A stretch of 57,117 bases of DNA from Loigolactobacillus binensis (GCF_005405165.1 NZ_BJDN01000020.1:1-57117), one strand, 5' to 3'; shown: positions 38,445-46,504, numbered from the stretch's first letter. The notes: generated by a model from the letters alone, not told the origin. Made by a program: numbers and translations.

Positions 38445-39269
38445 TCACCCCTTTCGCCGCAATAAATGGCGCTGCCAATTATGAATAATGAAATTAAAAA
38501 TGAAGGAAAAGACCAACATTACTAACGCTAAAACGGTGGCGCCCTGATACGAATGTTCTTCTAGCTTAAACATGATCAATAACGGCGTGATCTCAGTACG
38601 GTAAGGCTGATTACCAGCAATAAAAACAATACTGCCATACTCACCTAAACAACGCGTGAACACTAACCCAAATCCGGCCACTAACGCTGGTAAAATTTCT
38701 GGTAGAACGACCAAGCGTAAAATCGTGAAGGTACTTCCCCCTAAGGTGTGCGCAGCTTCTTGGACACTGGGATCCAACTTTGCCAACACCGGTTGCACTT
38801 CACGAACCACGAAGGGTAACGTCACAAAGATCATGGCCACCACGATCCCATTAAACGTGTAAGAAACCTGCCAACCCAATGGTGCCACTAATCGCCCTAA
38901 CCAACCTCGATCCGAAAAAAGATAGGCTAAGGCGATTCCAGCCACTGCCGTCGGTAAAGCAAATGGTAGATCTAACAAACTATCCAGTAACCATTTGCCA
39001 GGAAAAGTGTACTGGGTCAAAACCCAGGCCAACAATAAGCCAAAAATTGTATTGACCGACGCAGCAATGGCGGCACCTTTGATACTGATCAAATAACTAG
39101 CCAGCACACGCTGTTGGGTAGCCTCATGCCAAAAGCGGGGCGCACCCACCTGCCAACCGGAGATCAATAAAGCGGTCAAAGGTAATACGACGATCAGGCC
39201 TAAACCGAGTAAGGTCAGGGTCAAGCTAAAATAGTAGCCGGGGATCACTCGTTGCCATTTTTGCTGCAT
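38445..39269 (-). CDS. cysT: Sulfate ABC transporter permease CysT
   Basis: 274 residues with six membrane segments, an EAA loop (EAAHTLGGSTFTILRLVVLP) and the CysT/CysU signature LGEYGSIVFIAGNQPYRTE near its end. It is encoded directly after the binding protein, in the usual order. Confidence 0.94.
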   Translation of the reverse strand: MQQKWQRVIPGYYFSLTLTLLGLGLIVVLPLTALLISGWQVGAPRFWHEATQQRVLASYLISIKGAAIAASVNTIFGLLLAWVLTQYTFPGKWLLDSLLDLPFALPTAVAGIALAYLFSDRGWLGRLVAPLGWQVSYTFNGIVVAMIFVTLPFVVREVQPVLAKLDPSVQEAAHTLGGSTFTILRLVVLPEILPALVAGFGLVFTRCLGEYGSIVFIAGNQPYRTEITPLLIMFKLEEHSYQGATVLALVMLVFSFIFNFIIHNWQRHLLRRKG

Positions 39270-39274
39270 ATGTT

Positions 39275-40324
39275 TCAGCCTCCCCCATAAATTTGATCAA
39301 AAATACCGCCAGTAGCGAAATGCTTTTTTTCTGTTTTGGCCCAGCCACCAAACATGGGATCGTCGATCGTCACTAATTGTAGCTTGGGAAAATCCTTGCG
39401 GTAGGCGTGAACCACACTTTGATCAGTCGGGCGGTAAAAGTTTTGTGCGGCCAGGCGCTGCGCTTTAAGTGAGTACAAATATTTAATATAGGCACGGGCG
39501 ACTTTTGTTGTACCACGCTGCGCTGCAACAGAATCTACCACCGCCACACTGGGCTCGGCCTTAATACTGATACTCGGCGTGATGATCTGATATTTACCAG
39601 GATGTTGTTGACAAACTAGCTTAGCTTCATTTTCCCAAGTCACTAGCACATTACCCTGCCCATTCTCTACAAAAGTAGTGGTGGCGTCACGTGCACCGGA
39701 ATCTAAAACCGTCACATTTTGATACATAGCCTTAACAAATTGACGGGCCTTTTTGGGGCTGTGGTACCGCTTGATGGCATAAGCCCAAGCCGCCAGATAA
39801 TTCCAGCGGGCACCACCGGAAGTCTTAGGACTGGCAGTCACGATTTTGACCGTTGCCTTCAACAGATCCGCCCAACCGCTGATCTGCTGGGGATTACCTT
39901 TACGTACTAGAAACACCACTGTTGACGTATAGGGCGCTGAATTAGCGGGATAACGCTGCTGCCAACCTTTATTCAGTAGGCCGGCTTTTTGAATGCTCGT
40001 AATATCTGGTGCTAAGGCCAAAGTGACCACGTCGGCTTGGTTACCGTCAATCACAGTGTTAGCCTGCTTACCACTACCACCATTGGAGACAGCAACGGTC
40101 ACTTTCTTACCACTTTTGTGCTGCCAATATTTAGTAAAAACCCGGTCATAGGCTTGATAAAACTCACGGGTTGAATCATAGGAAACATTGGTTAAGGTCA
40201 CCGTTGCTCCTGTACTGTTGGCGCCGGCCTGAGCTAGACGCCATTGGTATAACACGCCATAAGCACTGAGTAATACAAGGACCAAGCCCAACCGCCACCA
40301 CCAGTTATACTTTTGCCAGTGCAT
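39275..40324 (-). CDS. sbp: Sulfate-binding protein, membrane-anchored (Sbp/CysP family)
   Basis: Receptor of the sulfate importer, 349 residues. The family start NVSYDSTREFYQAYD is at 46-60, with SNGGSGKQANTVIDG near 90-104, VTASPKTSGGARWNYL near 160-175 and VTWENEA near 230-236. The N terminus (about 10-27) is a hydrophobic segment with no Cys lipobox, so the receptor is probably held by an uncleaved helix or released after cleavage near AQAGA. It is the first gene of the operon, 70 bases after the T-box terminator. Confidence 0.93.
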   Translation of the reverse strand: MHWQKYNWWWRLGLVLVLLSAYGVLYQWRLAQAGANSTGATVTLTNVSYDSTREFYQAYDRVFTKYWQHKSGKKVTVAVSNGGSGKQANTVIDGNQADVVTLALAPDITSIQKAGLLNKGWQQRYPANSAPYTSTVVFLVRKGNPQQISGWADLLKATVKIVTASPKTSGGARWNYLAAWAYAIKRYHSPKKARQFVKAMYQNVTVLDSGARDATTTFVENGQGNVLVTWENEAKLVCQQHPGKYQIITPSISIKAEPSVAVVDSVAAQRGTTKVARAYIKYLYSLKAQRLAAQNFYRPTDQSVVHAYRKDFPKLQLVTIDDPMFGGWAKTEKKHFATGGIFDQIYGGG

Positions 40325-40393
40325 TGATTCACCTCCGTTATTTGCAAATGGGTCCTACTGAGTTTGCAGCGACTTTATAGCTTAAATAAAAAT

Positions 40394-40430
40394 AAAAAAA
40401 CGCCCTTCTCCAAACGGAAAAGGACGTTTT
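40394..40430 (-). terminator. T-box regulated terminator of the sulfate operon
   Basis: On the minus strand AACGTCCTTTTCC pairs with GGAGAAGGGCGTT, followed by T7. It overlaps the 3' side of the T-box antiterminator. Confidence 0.9.
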
Positions 40431-40715
40431 GACGTGATACCACCTTAATTTGTTCTAGCCTCACAGCTAAAACCTCATACAGAATGCTTGTTCACACTCT
40501 GCTACAAAATAACGGTTGCTACCGTTGCCTGCTAACCAAAAGGCTCACAAACAAATATTAAGTAAGACCATCTTCCAACTAACCATCGGCTCCCTTTCAC
40601 CACACGGAACTCGCTTAACGATGTTATAGCTGTACTCATCTTGCCTTGGTTTAACGATTTGATTACTAGTCATCCTAATCAACTTCTGCTGCATAGTCAA
40701 AGCCTTGCTAATAGT
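40394..40715 (-). promoter_or_regulatory. T-box leader, likely tRNA-Met, of the sulfate operon
   Basis: The leader RNA reads uncharged tRNA and controls the terminator. The T-box core AAATTAAGGTGGTATCACG is at 40451-40433. Stem I shows the AGTA loop element, GCGAGTTCC, GGTGAAAGGG and a 3' specifier side GGAAG-ATG-G, placing AUG at 40571-40569. The acceptor-pairing bases are UGGU, which match A73 of tRNA-Met and not U73 of tRNA-Cys. The specifier is read by comparison with the glyQS leader, where GAAA-GGC-A occupies the same place. It sits upstream of sbp and should control the whole sulfate unit. Confidence 0.88.
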
Positions 40716-40720
40716 TAAAT

Positions 40721-40759
40721 TTTATATCAGTCAGTAAAAGTGTCGTTAAATAGTGATCA
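40721..40759 (-). promoter_or_regulatory. Promoter and putative operator of the sulfate operon
   Basis: A -10 TATAAA (40726-40721) lies 17 bases from a weak -35 TTAACG (40749-40744). One base further upstream is TGATCACTA (40759-40751), the same motif in the same position as at the LysR promoter. A weak -35 next to a shared motif suggests an activator-dependent promoter. Confidence 0.6.
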
Positions 40760-40799
40760 AAGTCAGACTATACGACTACGATCAGTGTCTTTACGAGCA

Positions 40800-40816
40800 G
40801 ATAGTTATTTTCTATC
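40800..40816. promoter_or_regulatory. Candidate LysR-type binding site
   Basis: GATAG-N7-CTATC, a perfect inverted repeat with the T-N11-A form of LysR boxes. It lies between the lysR stop codon and the sulfate promoter, centred about 90 bases upstream of the expected transcript start. Confidence 0.45.
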
Positions 40817-40825
40817 ACCATGAAT

Positions 40826-41740
40826 TTATTTAAAGAGGCCTGAATGTTGTGTCGCAAAATAAGCCCGTAACGCAGTGACAAAATACTGGCCGATTTCCGA
40901 TAATTCATGTTCTTTGCGCCGTAAAATAATCATGCGGTTACGTGGCGAATGTAGCAATGGTCGCATGATCAACCCTTGCTCACCAGGTGCCTCTAAAATA
41001 CCAGAACCAGAGCCATAAGCATCCGTTCGCGCAACGATCCGGCTCATCGTCGCCCGATCACTTACAGCGATCATGGCACTAGTTACTGGTGGTTCCAACG
41101 GATCTTCCGCTAAATCTGGATATGAAGCTTCCTGAGTAAAACGTACCTGCGGATAAGGGGCAAGATCAGCTAAACTGATTTTAGTTTTGTAGGCCAAAGG
41201 ATGCTGCGTTCGCATAAAAATGTGGGTCTGAAATAAACCTAATTCTTCATAGGTCAGCTCATCCTGTTCAAACAAGCGTAATAACGAAGATTGATTATAG
41301 TCATTTAAAAATAAGATTCCCAATTCACTATGGCCTTGCGCCACATCCTTGATGACTTCAAGCGCCGTACTTTCAAAAACCCGAATGTAGCGATAATCAT
41401 TATACTGAGCCAACACTTGACACAACGCGACCGCAATAAAATCGTAGTGTTGCCCAGCCACAGAAAAATAATGCCGTTTGGCGTCGGCTGTGGCAAAATG
41501 CTGTTGCAAATGATCGACTTGCTGAATGATTTTCTCGGCACTTAAAACAAATTCTTGACCAGCAGTGGTTAAGCGGGTCCCTTGGTGGGTACGGGCAAAA
41601 AGTGGTGCCTCCAATTCTTGTTCCAGTTGTTTAATACTGTGGGATAAACTAGGTTGTGAAATATACAGGACCTTAGCGGCTTCCCGAAAACTACCATTAG
41701 CGGCCACTGCCAAGACATAACGCATTTGTTGTAAATTCAT
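40826..41740 (-). CDS. LysR-family regulator of sulfur assimilation
   Basis: 304 residues. An N-terminal winged helix-turn-helix (about 1-60) contains GSFREAAKVLYISQPSLSHS, followed by a linker helix and a type-2 periplasmic-binding effector domain (about 90-290). It stands between the sulfate operon and metY, so it is probably the local regulator, in the role of CysB or lactococcal CmbR; which of them it resembles more I cannot say. The effector is unknown. Its own mRNA begins with a T-box, so its amount should also follow tRNA-Met charging. Confidence 0.9.
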   Translation of the reverse strand: MNLQQMRYVLAVAANGSFREAAKVLYISQPSLSHSIKQLEQELEAPLFARTHQGTRLTTAGQEFVLSAEKIIQQVDHLQQHFATADAKRHYFSVAGQHYDFIAVALCQVLAQYNDYRYIRVFESTALEVIKDVAQGHSELGILFLNDYNQSSLLRLFEQDELTYEELGLFQTHIFMRTQHPLAYKTKISLADLAPYPQVRFTQEASYPDLAEDPLEPPVTSAMIAVSDRATMSRIVARTDAYGSGSGILEAPGEQGLIMRPLLHSPRNRMIILRRKEHELSEIGQYFVTALRAYFATQHSGLFK

Positions 41741-41765
41741 GATTACTCGCTCTCCTTTTCAACGC

Positions 41766-42033
41766 AAAAACGTCCCTTCATGAATCATTTATTCACAAAG
41801 GGACGTGATCACGCGTTACCACCCTATTTTGTGGCGAACTTGTGCTCACCACCTCAGTCAGTATCAATCAATACCTAGCAAAATAACGGTTGCTCCCGAT
41901 CACTTAGCGTTAACCTAGTGATGACTCCCAGTCCATTTTCATTGCTGCTGACAAGCCCTTTTTTCACTGGTAAGGGTCGCTGTTCTTGTTGCACTGCAAT
42001 TACTCTTCTGTTCAGTGTCTGCTAACTTAATTA
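41766..42033 (-). promoter_or_regulatory. T-box leader, likely tRNA-Met, of the lysR gene
   Basis: The T-box core AAAATAGGGTGGTAACGCG is at 41830-41812 and its terminator at 41806-41766 (ACGTCCC with GGGACGT, then T5). Stem I has the AGAGTA element and the 3' side GCAAT-GAAA-ATG-G, giving specifier AUG at 41936-41934. This is the clearest specifier of the three. UGGU in the core again fits A73 of tRNA-Met. A T-box on a transcription-factor gene is unusual. Confidence 0.9.
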
Positions 42034-42042
42034 AGCGTTAGC
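42021..42042. promoter_or_regulatory. Inverted repeat over the lysR transcription start
   Basis: GCTAA and TTAGC arms flank the palindrome CTTAATTAAG, with a two-base offset. It overlaps the -10 box and expected start site, so binding there would block transcription; autorepression by LysR is the simplest reading. Confidence 0.45.
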
Positions 42043-42078
42043 ATACGGTAAGCACCGCTGCTTGTCAAGTAGTGATCA
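42040..42078 (-). promoter_or_regulatory. Promoter of the lysR T-box leader, with TGATCACTA motif
   Basis: A perfect -35 TTGACA (42068-42063) lies 17 bases from -10 TATGCT (42045-42040). TGATCACTA (42078-42070) is one base upstream of the -35, exactly as at the sulfate promoter. Confidence 0.75.
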
Positions 42079-42229
42079 GATCAGCCGCCGTAAAAAAATT
42101 AATTAAAAATATTTTTAAAATTCCTTTTTCTTCCATGAGAAGAACAGCAAAATGGTAGTATTAGTTACACAATAATAAATTAGTTAAAATCGTTGTTATA
42201 TCAGCATTTACATCTACTTAGCATTAAAC

Positions 42230-42244
42230 TAGCTAGGCTAGCTA
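42230..42244. promoter_or_regulatory. Inverted repeat upstream of the metY promoter
   Basis: TAGCTAG-G-CTAGCTA, perfect 7-base arms, ends 14 bases before the -35 box. It may be an operator. Confidence 0.4.
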
Positions 42245-42258
42245 TTTTAAAAATGAGC

Positions 42259-42287
42259 TTGACATTAAAAAAATATGATGCTAGTTT
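42259..42287 (+). promoter_or_regulatory. Promoter of the metY T-box leader
   Basis: A perfect -35 TTGACA (42259-42264) and, 17 bases on, a weaker -10 TAGTTT (42282-42287). A TATGAT at 42274 is too close to the -35. Confidence 0.6.
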
Positions 42288-42291
42288 AAGA

Positions 42292-42555
42292 CCAAGTTAA
42301 TATTCATGGCAACGAAAAGAAGAGTAATCTAACTGTGGATTTACAGTGAGTTTCAGTTGGTGGAAAGAAACAACCGACAGTAGATGAAGATGATCTTGGA
42401 GCCAGTGCATTGCACCGTGGGCAAGCGATATATTGCGGAGTATATAACTGTACTTTTTAAGGTATTGATCCGTGAGGTCAATATAAATTTGGGTGGTAAC
42501 GCGATAACCGTCGTCCCTTGTGCTGATCCAGCACTGGGACGGCGGTTTTTATTTA
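42292..42555 (+). promoter_or_regulatory. T-box leader, likely tRNA-Met, of metY
   Basis: Stem I has AGAGTAATCT on the 5' side and AGAT-GAAG-ATG-A-TCTTGG on the 3' side, so the specifier is AUG (42390-42392). The T-box core AAATTTGGGTGGTAACGCG is at 42485-42503 with UGGU. The terminator AACCGTCGTCCC / GGGACGGCGGTT with T5 is at 42506-42550. Methionine control of an O-acetylhomoserine sulfhydrylase fits its role. Confidence 0.92.
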
Positions 42556-42636
42556 CGCAAGTAAAAAAGGGGGCGGCGTAACTAGCTTTTGAGAATTAGG
42601 TGCCATAATTTTTAAAATAAACTGGGAGGCTTTATC

Positions 42637-43911
42637 ATGACAAAAAAATTAAACTTTGAAACACTGCAAGTTACGGCTGGTCAAACGGTTGACGAAACTG
42701 GTGCCCGTGCGGTACCGATCTATCAAACGACTTCCTACGTCTTTAAAGACGCCGCACAAGCAGCCGGCCGTTTTGCCTTGACCGACGCCGGCAATATCTA
42801 CACGCGTCTGACCAACCCGACCACCGACGTTTTTGAAAAGCGGGTCGCCGCTTTGGAAAATGGTACGGCCGGCGTCGCTTTGGCAACTGGCTCCGCGGCG
42901 ATCACCGCCGCCATTCTCAACGTGGCGGATGCTGGTGACGAGATCGTTTCGGCAAGCACCCTTTACGGTGGCACCTACGATCTGTTCAGCGTCACGTTGA
43001 AGAAATTAGGTATCACCACTCATTTTGTATCGCCTGATGACCCCACTAACTTTGAAACGGCGATCAACGAACATACCAAGGCCTTATACATCGAAACCAT
43101 CGGTAACCCTGGCATCAATTTGATCGACATTGAGGCCGTTGCAGCGATCGCCCATAAACATGGGCTGATCCTGATCGCCGACAATACATTTGGAACCCCA
43201 TATTTGATTCAACCATTAGATCATGGCGTCGACGTTGTGGTACATTCCGCAACTAAATTCATCGGCGGCCACGGCACGACCATGGGTGGGGTGATCGTTG
43301 AAAATGGTCAGTTTGACTATGCGGCTAGTGGCCGTTATCCAAGTTTCACCACGCCTGATCCCCAATATAACGGGTTGGTCTGGAATGAAGTGGCCCCCGC
43401 TGCTTTCACCACTAAAGTGCGGGCCCAATCCTTACGCGATCTCGGTGGGACCATCAGCCCCTTCAACTCCTTCCTGTTGATCCAAGGCCTTGAAAGCTTG
43501 TCCTTGCGAGTTGAACGCCATGTCAGTAACACCCGCAAGATCGTCAACTATTTAAAAGAACATCCGAAGGTGGCCTGGGTCAACTATCCAGAACTGGCCG
43601 ACAGTCCTTATCATGCTTTAGCCGATAAATACTTCCCTAAAGGCGCCGGTTCGATCTTCACCATTGGCTTAAAAGGCGGCGAAGCAGCAGGCAAGGCCTT
43701 GATCGAACACCTGGAACTGTTCTCGTTGCTAGCCAACGTTGGTGACGCGCATTCGTTGATCATTCATCCTGCATCAACGACCCATGCCCAGTTAAATGCC
43801 GAAGAACTGAAACAAACGGGGATCACCCCTGATTTGATTCGGTTGTCAATCGGGATCGAGAACGTGGATGACCTGATCGCTGACCTTGATCAAGCTTTAC
43901 AACAAATTTAG
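42637..43911 (+). CDS. metY: O-acetylhomoserine sulfhydrylase MetY
   Basis: PLP enzyme that makes homocysteine from O-acetylhomoserine and sulfide, the direct route from sulfate-derived sulfide to methionine. The 424 residues match the MetY length and are longer than cystathionine enzymes. The start [19 protein letters not shown] and the PLP lysine K207 in [13 protein letters not shown] are typical, as is the MetY insertion around [22 protein letters not shown] precedes the ATG. Its leader is a Met T-box. The GC content is visibly higher than that of neighbouring genes, which may reflect strong expression or separate ancestry. Confidence 0.95.
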   Translation: MTKKLNFETLQVTAGQTVDETGARAVPIYQTTSYVFKDAAQAAGRFALTDAGNIYTRLTNPTTDVFEKRVAALENGTAGVALATGSAAITAAILNVADAGDEIVSASTLYGGTYDLFSVTLKKLGITTHFVSPDDPTNFETAINEHTKALYIETIGNPGINLIDIEAVAAIAHKHGLILIADNTFGTPYLIQPLDHGVDVVVHSATKFIGGHGTTMGGVIVENGQFDYAASGRYPSFTTPDPQYNGLVWNEVAPAAFTTKVRAQSLRDLGGTISPFNSFLLIQGLESLSLRVERHVSNTRKIVNYLKEHPKVAWVNYPELADSPYHALADKYFPKGAGSIFTIGLKGGEAAGKALIEHLELFSLLANVGDAHSLIIHPASTTHAQLNAEELKQTGITPDLIRLSIGIENVDDLIADLDQALQQI

Positions 43912-43926
43912 TCAGGAGGCCACTAT

Positions 43927-44919
43927 ATGCAGCAAGATAACCATCTCTATGATCTAACGGTGATCGGTGGCGGTCCCAGTGGTATGTTTGCCGCTTTTTA
44001 CGCTGGTTTACGGGAATTGGATACACAATTGATCGAAAGTCTACCACAACTAGGTGGTCAAGTGGCCGCGTTGTATCCCGAAAAGATTATTCGTGATGTT
44101 GCTGGCTTGCCACACATTAAGGGCCGCGACTTAGTTCATAACTTACAAGCACAAATGTTGCAATTTAACGATTTTAAACCGCACATCTTTTGCGATGAAG
44201 AAGTTTTAAGTCTAGAAAAGCACGCCACAGAATTCGTTTTGACAACCACCAAACGAATTACCCACACCCGCCAGGTTCTTGTTGCTATTGGTGGCGGGGC
44301 TTTCTCCCCGCGCCCATTGGCTATAAAGTATGATCCACAACTAAACGGCCAAAACGTCTTTTATTTTGTAAAAGATTTAGCTGATTTTGCCGGACAAACG
44401 GTGGCAATTGCCGGCGGTGGTGATTCGGCCATTGATTGGGCATTGACCTTGGAAAACGTAGCTAACCAAGTCTATTTGATTCATCGGCGACCACAATTTC
44501 GTGGCTTAGAGGCTAACGTTAAACGCTTGGAATCCTCCAGCGTTCAACTAGTAACCCCCTTTAACATTCAGCAATTAACTAACACAACCCCTGGCCTGGA
44601 AATACAATTAAAACAGGCCAAAGGTTCCCTAGTGCGAACACTGACCGTCGATTCACTACTTGTCAATTACGGTTTCACTGCCGACAACCATGTTCTGCGC
44701 GACTGGGGTTTACCCTTGGACCACCGAGCACTACCAGTCGATCAAAATATGGCGACCACTATCGCCGGTATTTATGGTATTGGCGATAGCGTGACCTATG
44801 CTGGTAAAACTAAATTGATCGCCGCTGGCTTTGGTGAAGCGCCAACCGCCATCAATCATATTGCCGAAACACTTTATCCTGAGCGCAAGCAACCGTTGCA
44901 CAGCACTTCGATTGCCTGA
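43927..44919 (+). CDS. Ferredoxin/flavodoxin-NADP+ reductase (thioredoxin-reductase-like)
   Basis: 330 residues with an FAD loop VIGGGPSGMFAAFYAG (10-25) and an NADP loop VAIAGGGDSAIDWAL near 158-172, and without the CxxC redox centre of thioredoxin reductase. This is the YumC-type FNR found in Firmicutes. It follows metY by 15 bases, so it is under the same Met T-box. It probably reduces the flavodoxin (30266) or AprB that feed APS and sulfite reduction. Its FAD and NADP assignments are firm; the partner is inferred. Confidence 0.92.
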   Translation: MQQDNHLYDLTVIGGGPSGMFAAFYAGLRELDTQLIESLPQLGGQVAALYPEKIIRDVAGLPHIKGRDLVHNLQAQMLQFNDFKPHIFCDEEVLSLEKHATEFVLTTTKRITHTRQVLVAIGGGAFSPRPLAIKYDPQLNGQNVFYFVKDLADFAGQTVAIAGGGDSAIDWALTLENVANQVYLIHRRPQFRGLEANVKRLESSSVQLVTPFNIQQLTNTTPGLEIQLKQAKGSLVRTLTVDSLLVNYGFTADNHVLRDWGLPLDHRALPVDQNMATTIAGIYGIGDSVTYAGKTKLIAAGFGEAPTAINHIAETLYPERKQPLHSTSIA

Positions 44920-44950
44920 ATAACCAACATTCGGCTTACGAATTAAAAAT

Positions 44951-44994
44951 AGAGTTGTCCCATAGCACATGATTATGGTTCAGCTTTATTTTTT
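44951..44994 (+). terminator. Terminator of the metY-FNR transcript
   Basis: A long imperfect hairpin (AGAGTTG..CCATA with TATGG..CAGCTTT) is followed by T6. Confidence 0.7.
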
Positions 44995-45068
44995 AGCTAA
45001 CGGCTGTCAAGACAATTAAATCAGTTACGTTTAAAAAATAACAGGCCACTTATTCAGGAGGTTCGTAT

Positions 45069-45545
45069 ATGCAAACTAATCAATTGGCGCACCGGATCGT
45101 TTTACCCGCACTTTTAATTGCTTTAAACGTGACGATCGCCCGAGTTTTTATCATCCCAGTACCGTTGACCCACGGTAATATTAATCTTTGCGATGCCGGT
45201 ATTTTTATTGCGGCCTTACTTTACGGTCGCCGCACCGGCGCGATCGTGGGTGGTTTAAGTGGCCTATTACTGGACTTGATCTCTGACTATTCTCAATACA
45301 TACTTTTTTCATTAGTCGTGCATGGTTTTGAAGGTTTGGTCGTCGGTTGGCTTGGTTACCAGGCCGGCCGCAAAGTCCAGTTGTGGGCTTTACTGGTCGG
45401 TGGTCTGATCGTCATTATTGGCTATTTTTTCACTGATACTTTACTCTATTCACTGACTCCAGGCCTAGTTGGTATTCCGACTAATGCGGTTCAGATTCTA
45501 GCCGGTGCAGTCATTGCTTTACCGTTGGCAGTCAAATTACGTTAA
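45069..45545 (+). CDS. ECF transporter S component, probably for a B6 vitamer
   Basis: 158 residues and about five or six membrane segments, with the ECF substrate-binding layout (ALLIALNVTIARVF near 15-28, HGNINLCDAGIFIAALLYG near 38-56, and a Gly/Leu-rich loop GGLSGLLLDLISDY). It would use the shared EcfAAT module encoded elsewhere. The adjacent pyridoxal-kinase-like gene and the many PLP enzymes nearby point to pyridoxine or pyridoxal; this is by context only. Confidence 0.8.
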   Translation: MQTNQLAHRIVLPALLIALNVTIARVFIIPVPLTHGNINLCDAGIFIAALLYGRRTGAIVGGLSGLLLDLISDYSQYILFSLVVHGFEGLVVGWLGYQAGRKVQLWALLVGGLIVIIGYFFTDTLLYSLTPGLVGIPTNAVQILAGAVIALPLAVKLR

Positions 45546-45556
45546 CCGTTAAAATT

Positions 45557-46429
45557 ATGAACGCTAACAAACTAGTCCGACCATTGATCGTCGCTCAAGA
45601 TCTATCAGCGATCGGGAGTTTATCGCAGCAAGTTGCGCTACCGATTTTGGCAGCATTCAATTTACCACAAGCTATGCTACCAACTAGCCTCTTATCCACT
45701 CAAACTGAAGGGTTCACAACGCCAGTCAAGGTTGAACTTAGTTCTTGGATCACGCAAACAAAACGACATTGGCAACAACAGCAGTTAGCCTTTAATGGCC
45801 TGTTATTAGGCTACTTAGGCACCGCTTCACTGGTCGCCAGCATGCAAAATCTATTACAAGATCTACCGTTATCTTTGGTAGTCATTGATCCAGTGATGGC
45901 GGATCGCAATCTACTTTATCCCGATTTATCAGCTGATTACCCGCGCCAATTGACCGCAGTTTTACCCTGGGCTACCGTGATCACGCCAAATTTAACCGAA
46001 GCCCAGTTGTTAACTGGCATAAAAGTACGGTCACGGCCAACTGAAACCGAACAATATCAATTATTAACCACCTTGGAGCAAAAATTACCACCGGCAGGTC
46101 ATGCTGTGATCACCGGCATCACTAAGCAAAAGCAAAGTGGTTGTATTTGGTTAACTGCTAAGCGCGTTCAATTCTTTGGCCGTCAACAATTAGCAGGTCA
46201 TTTTTATGGTAGTGGCGATGCATTTGCAGCCTTATTGACCGGCTTTTTAGCAACCGGTGAATCATTGACTAACGCAATTCACTACGCCGTCAGCGGCACT
46301 TACTGCGCCTTACGTCAAACTGCTGCTAGTCATCGTGAACGCCGTTTCGGCCTAGCCTTAGCAAATTTATTATTTATGCTAAGTGAATATAACCAAACTG
46401 GTAATTGGCCGCCTTATTTTCAACGCTAA
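45557..46429 (+). CDS. pdxK: Pyridoxal/pyridoxine kinase-like protein (PdxK/PdxY family)
   Basis: 290 residues of the ribokinase-like fold: VVIDPVMADRN near 110-120, VITPNLTEAQLLTG near 142-155, and the anion-hole motif FYGSGDAFAALLTGFL near 215-230, where GSGD replaces the common GTGD. It begins 11 bases after the ECF gene. Hydroxymethylpyrimidine kinase is a relative, but the first segment (LSAIGSLSQQVALPIL) and the neighbour favour B6. Confidence 0.82.
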   Translation: MNANKLVRPLIVAQDLSAIGSLSQQVALPILAAFNLPQAMLPTSLLSTQTEGFTTPVKVELSSWITQTKRHWQQQQLAFNGLLLGYLGTASLVASMQNLLQDLPLSLVVIDPVMADRNLLYPDLSADYPRQLTAVLPWATVITPNLTEAQLLTGIKVRSRPTETEQYQLLTTLEQKLPPAGHAVITGITKQKQSGCIWLTAKRVQFFGRQQLAGHFYGSGDAFAALLTGFLATGESLTNAIHYAVSGTYCALRQTAASHRERRFGLALANLLFMLSEYNQTGNWPPYFQR

Positions 46430-46475
46430 CTGACATATCAGAAGCAATCAACGAACAACAAAATAAATTTTTCAC

Positions 46476-46504
46476 TTGACAATCAATCTCTTAGCCCGTA
46501 TTCT
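46476..46504 (+). promoter_or_regulatory. Promoter of the cysK leader
   Basis: -35 TTGACA (46476-46481), a 17-base spacer and -10 TATTCT (46499-46504). The transcript should begin near 46511, about 47 bases before the leader peptide start. Confidence 0.8.

Noticed and set aside
40394..42555. Reading the T-boxes as cysteine-specific
   Set aside because: No UGC or UGU lies in the specifier position of any of the three, and UGGU does not match U73 of tRNA-Cys.
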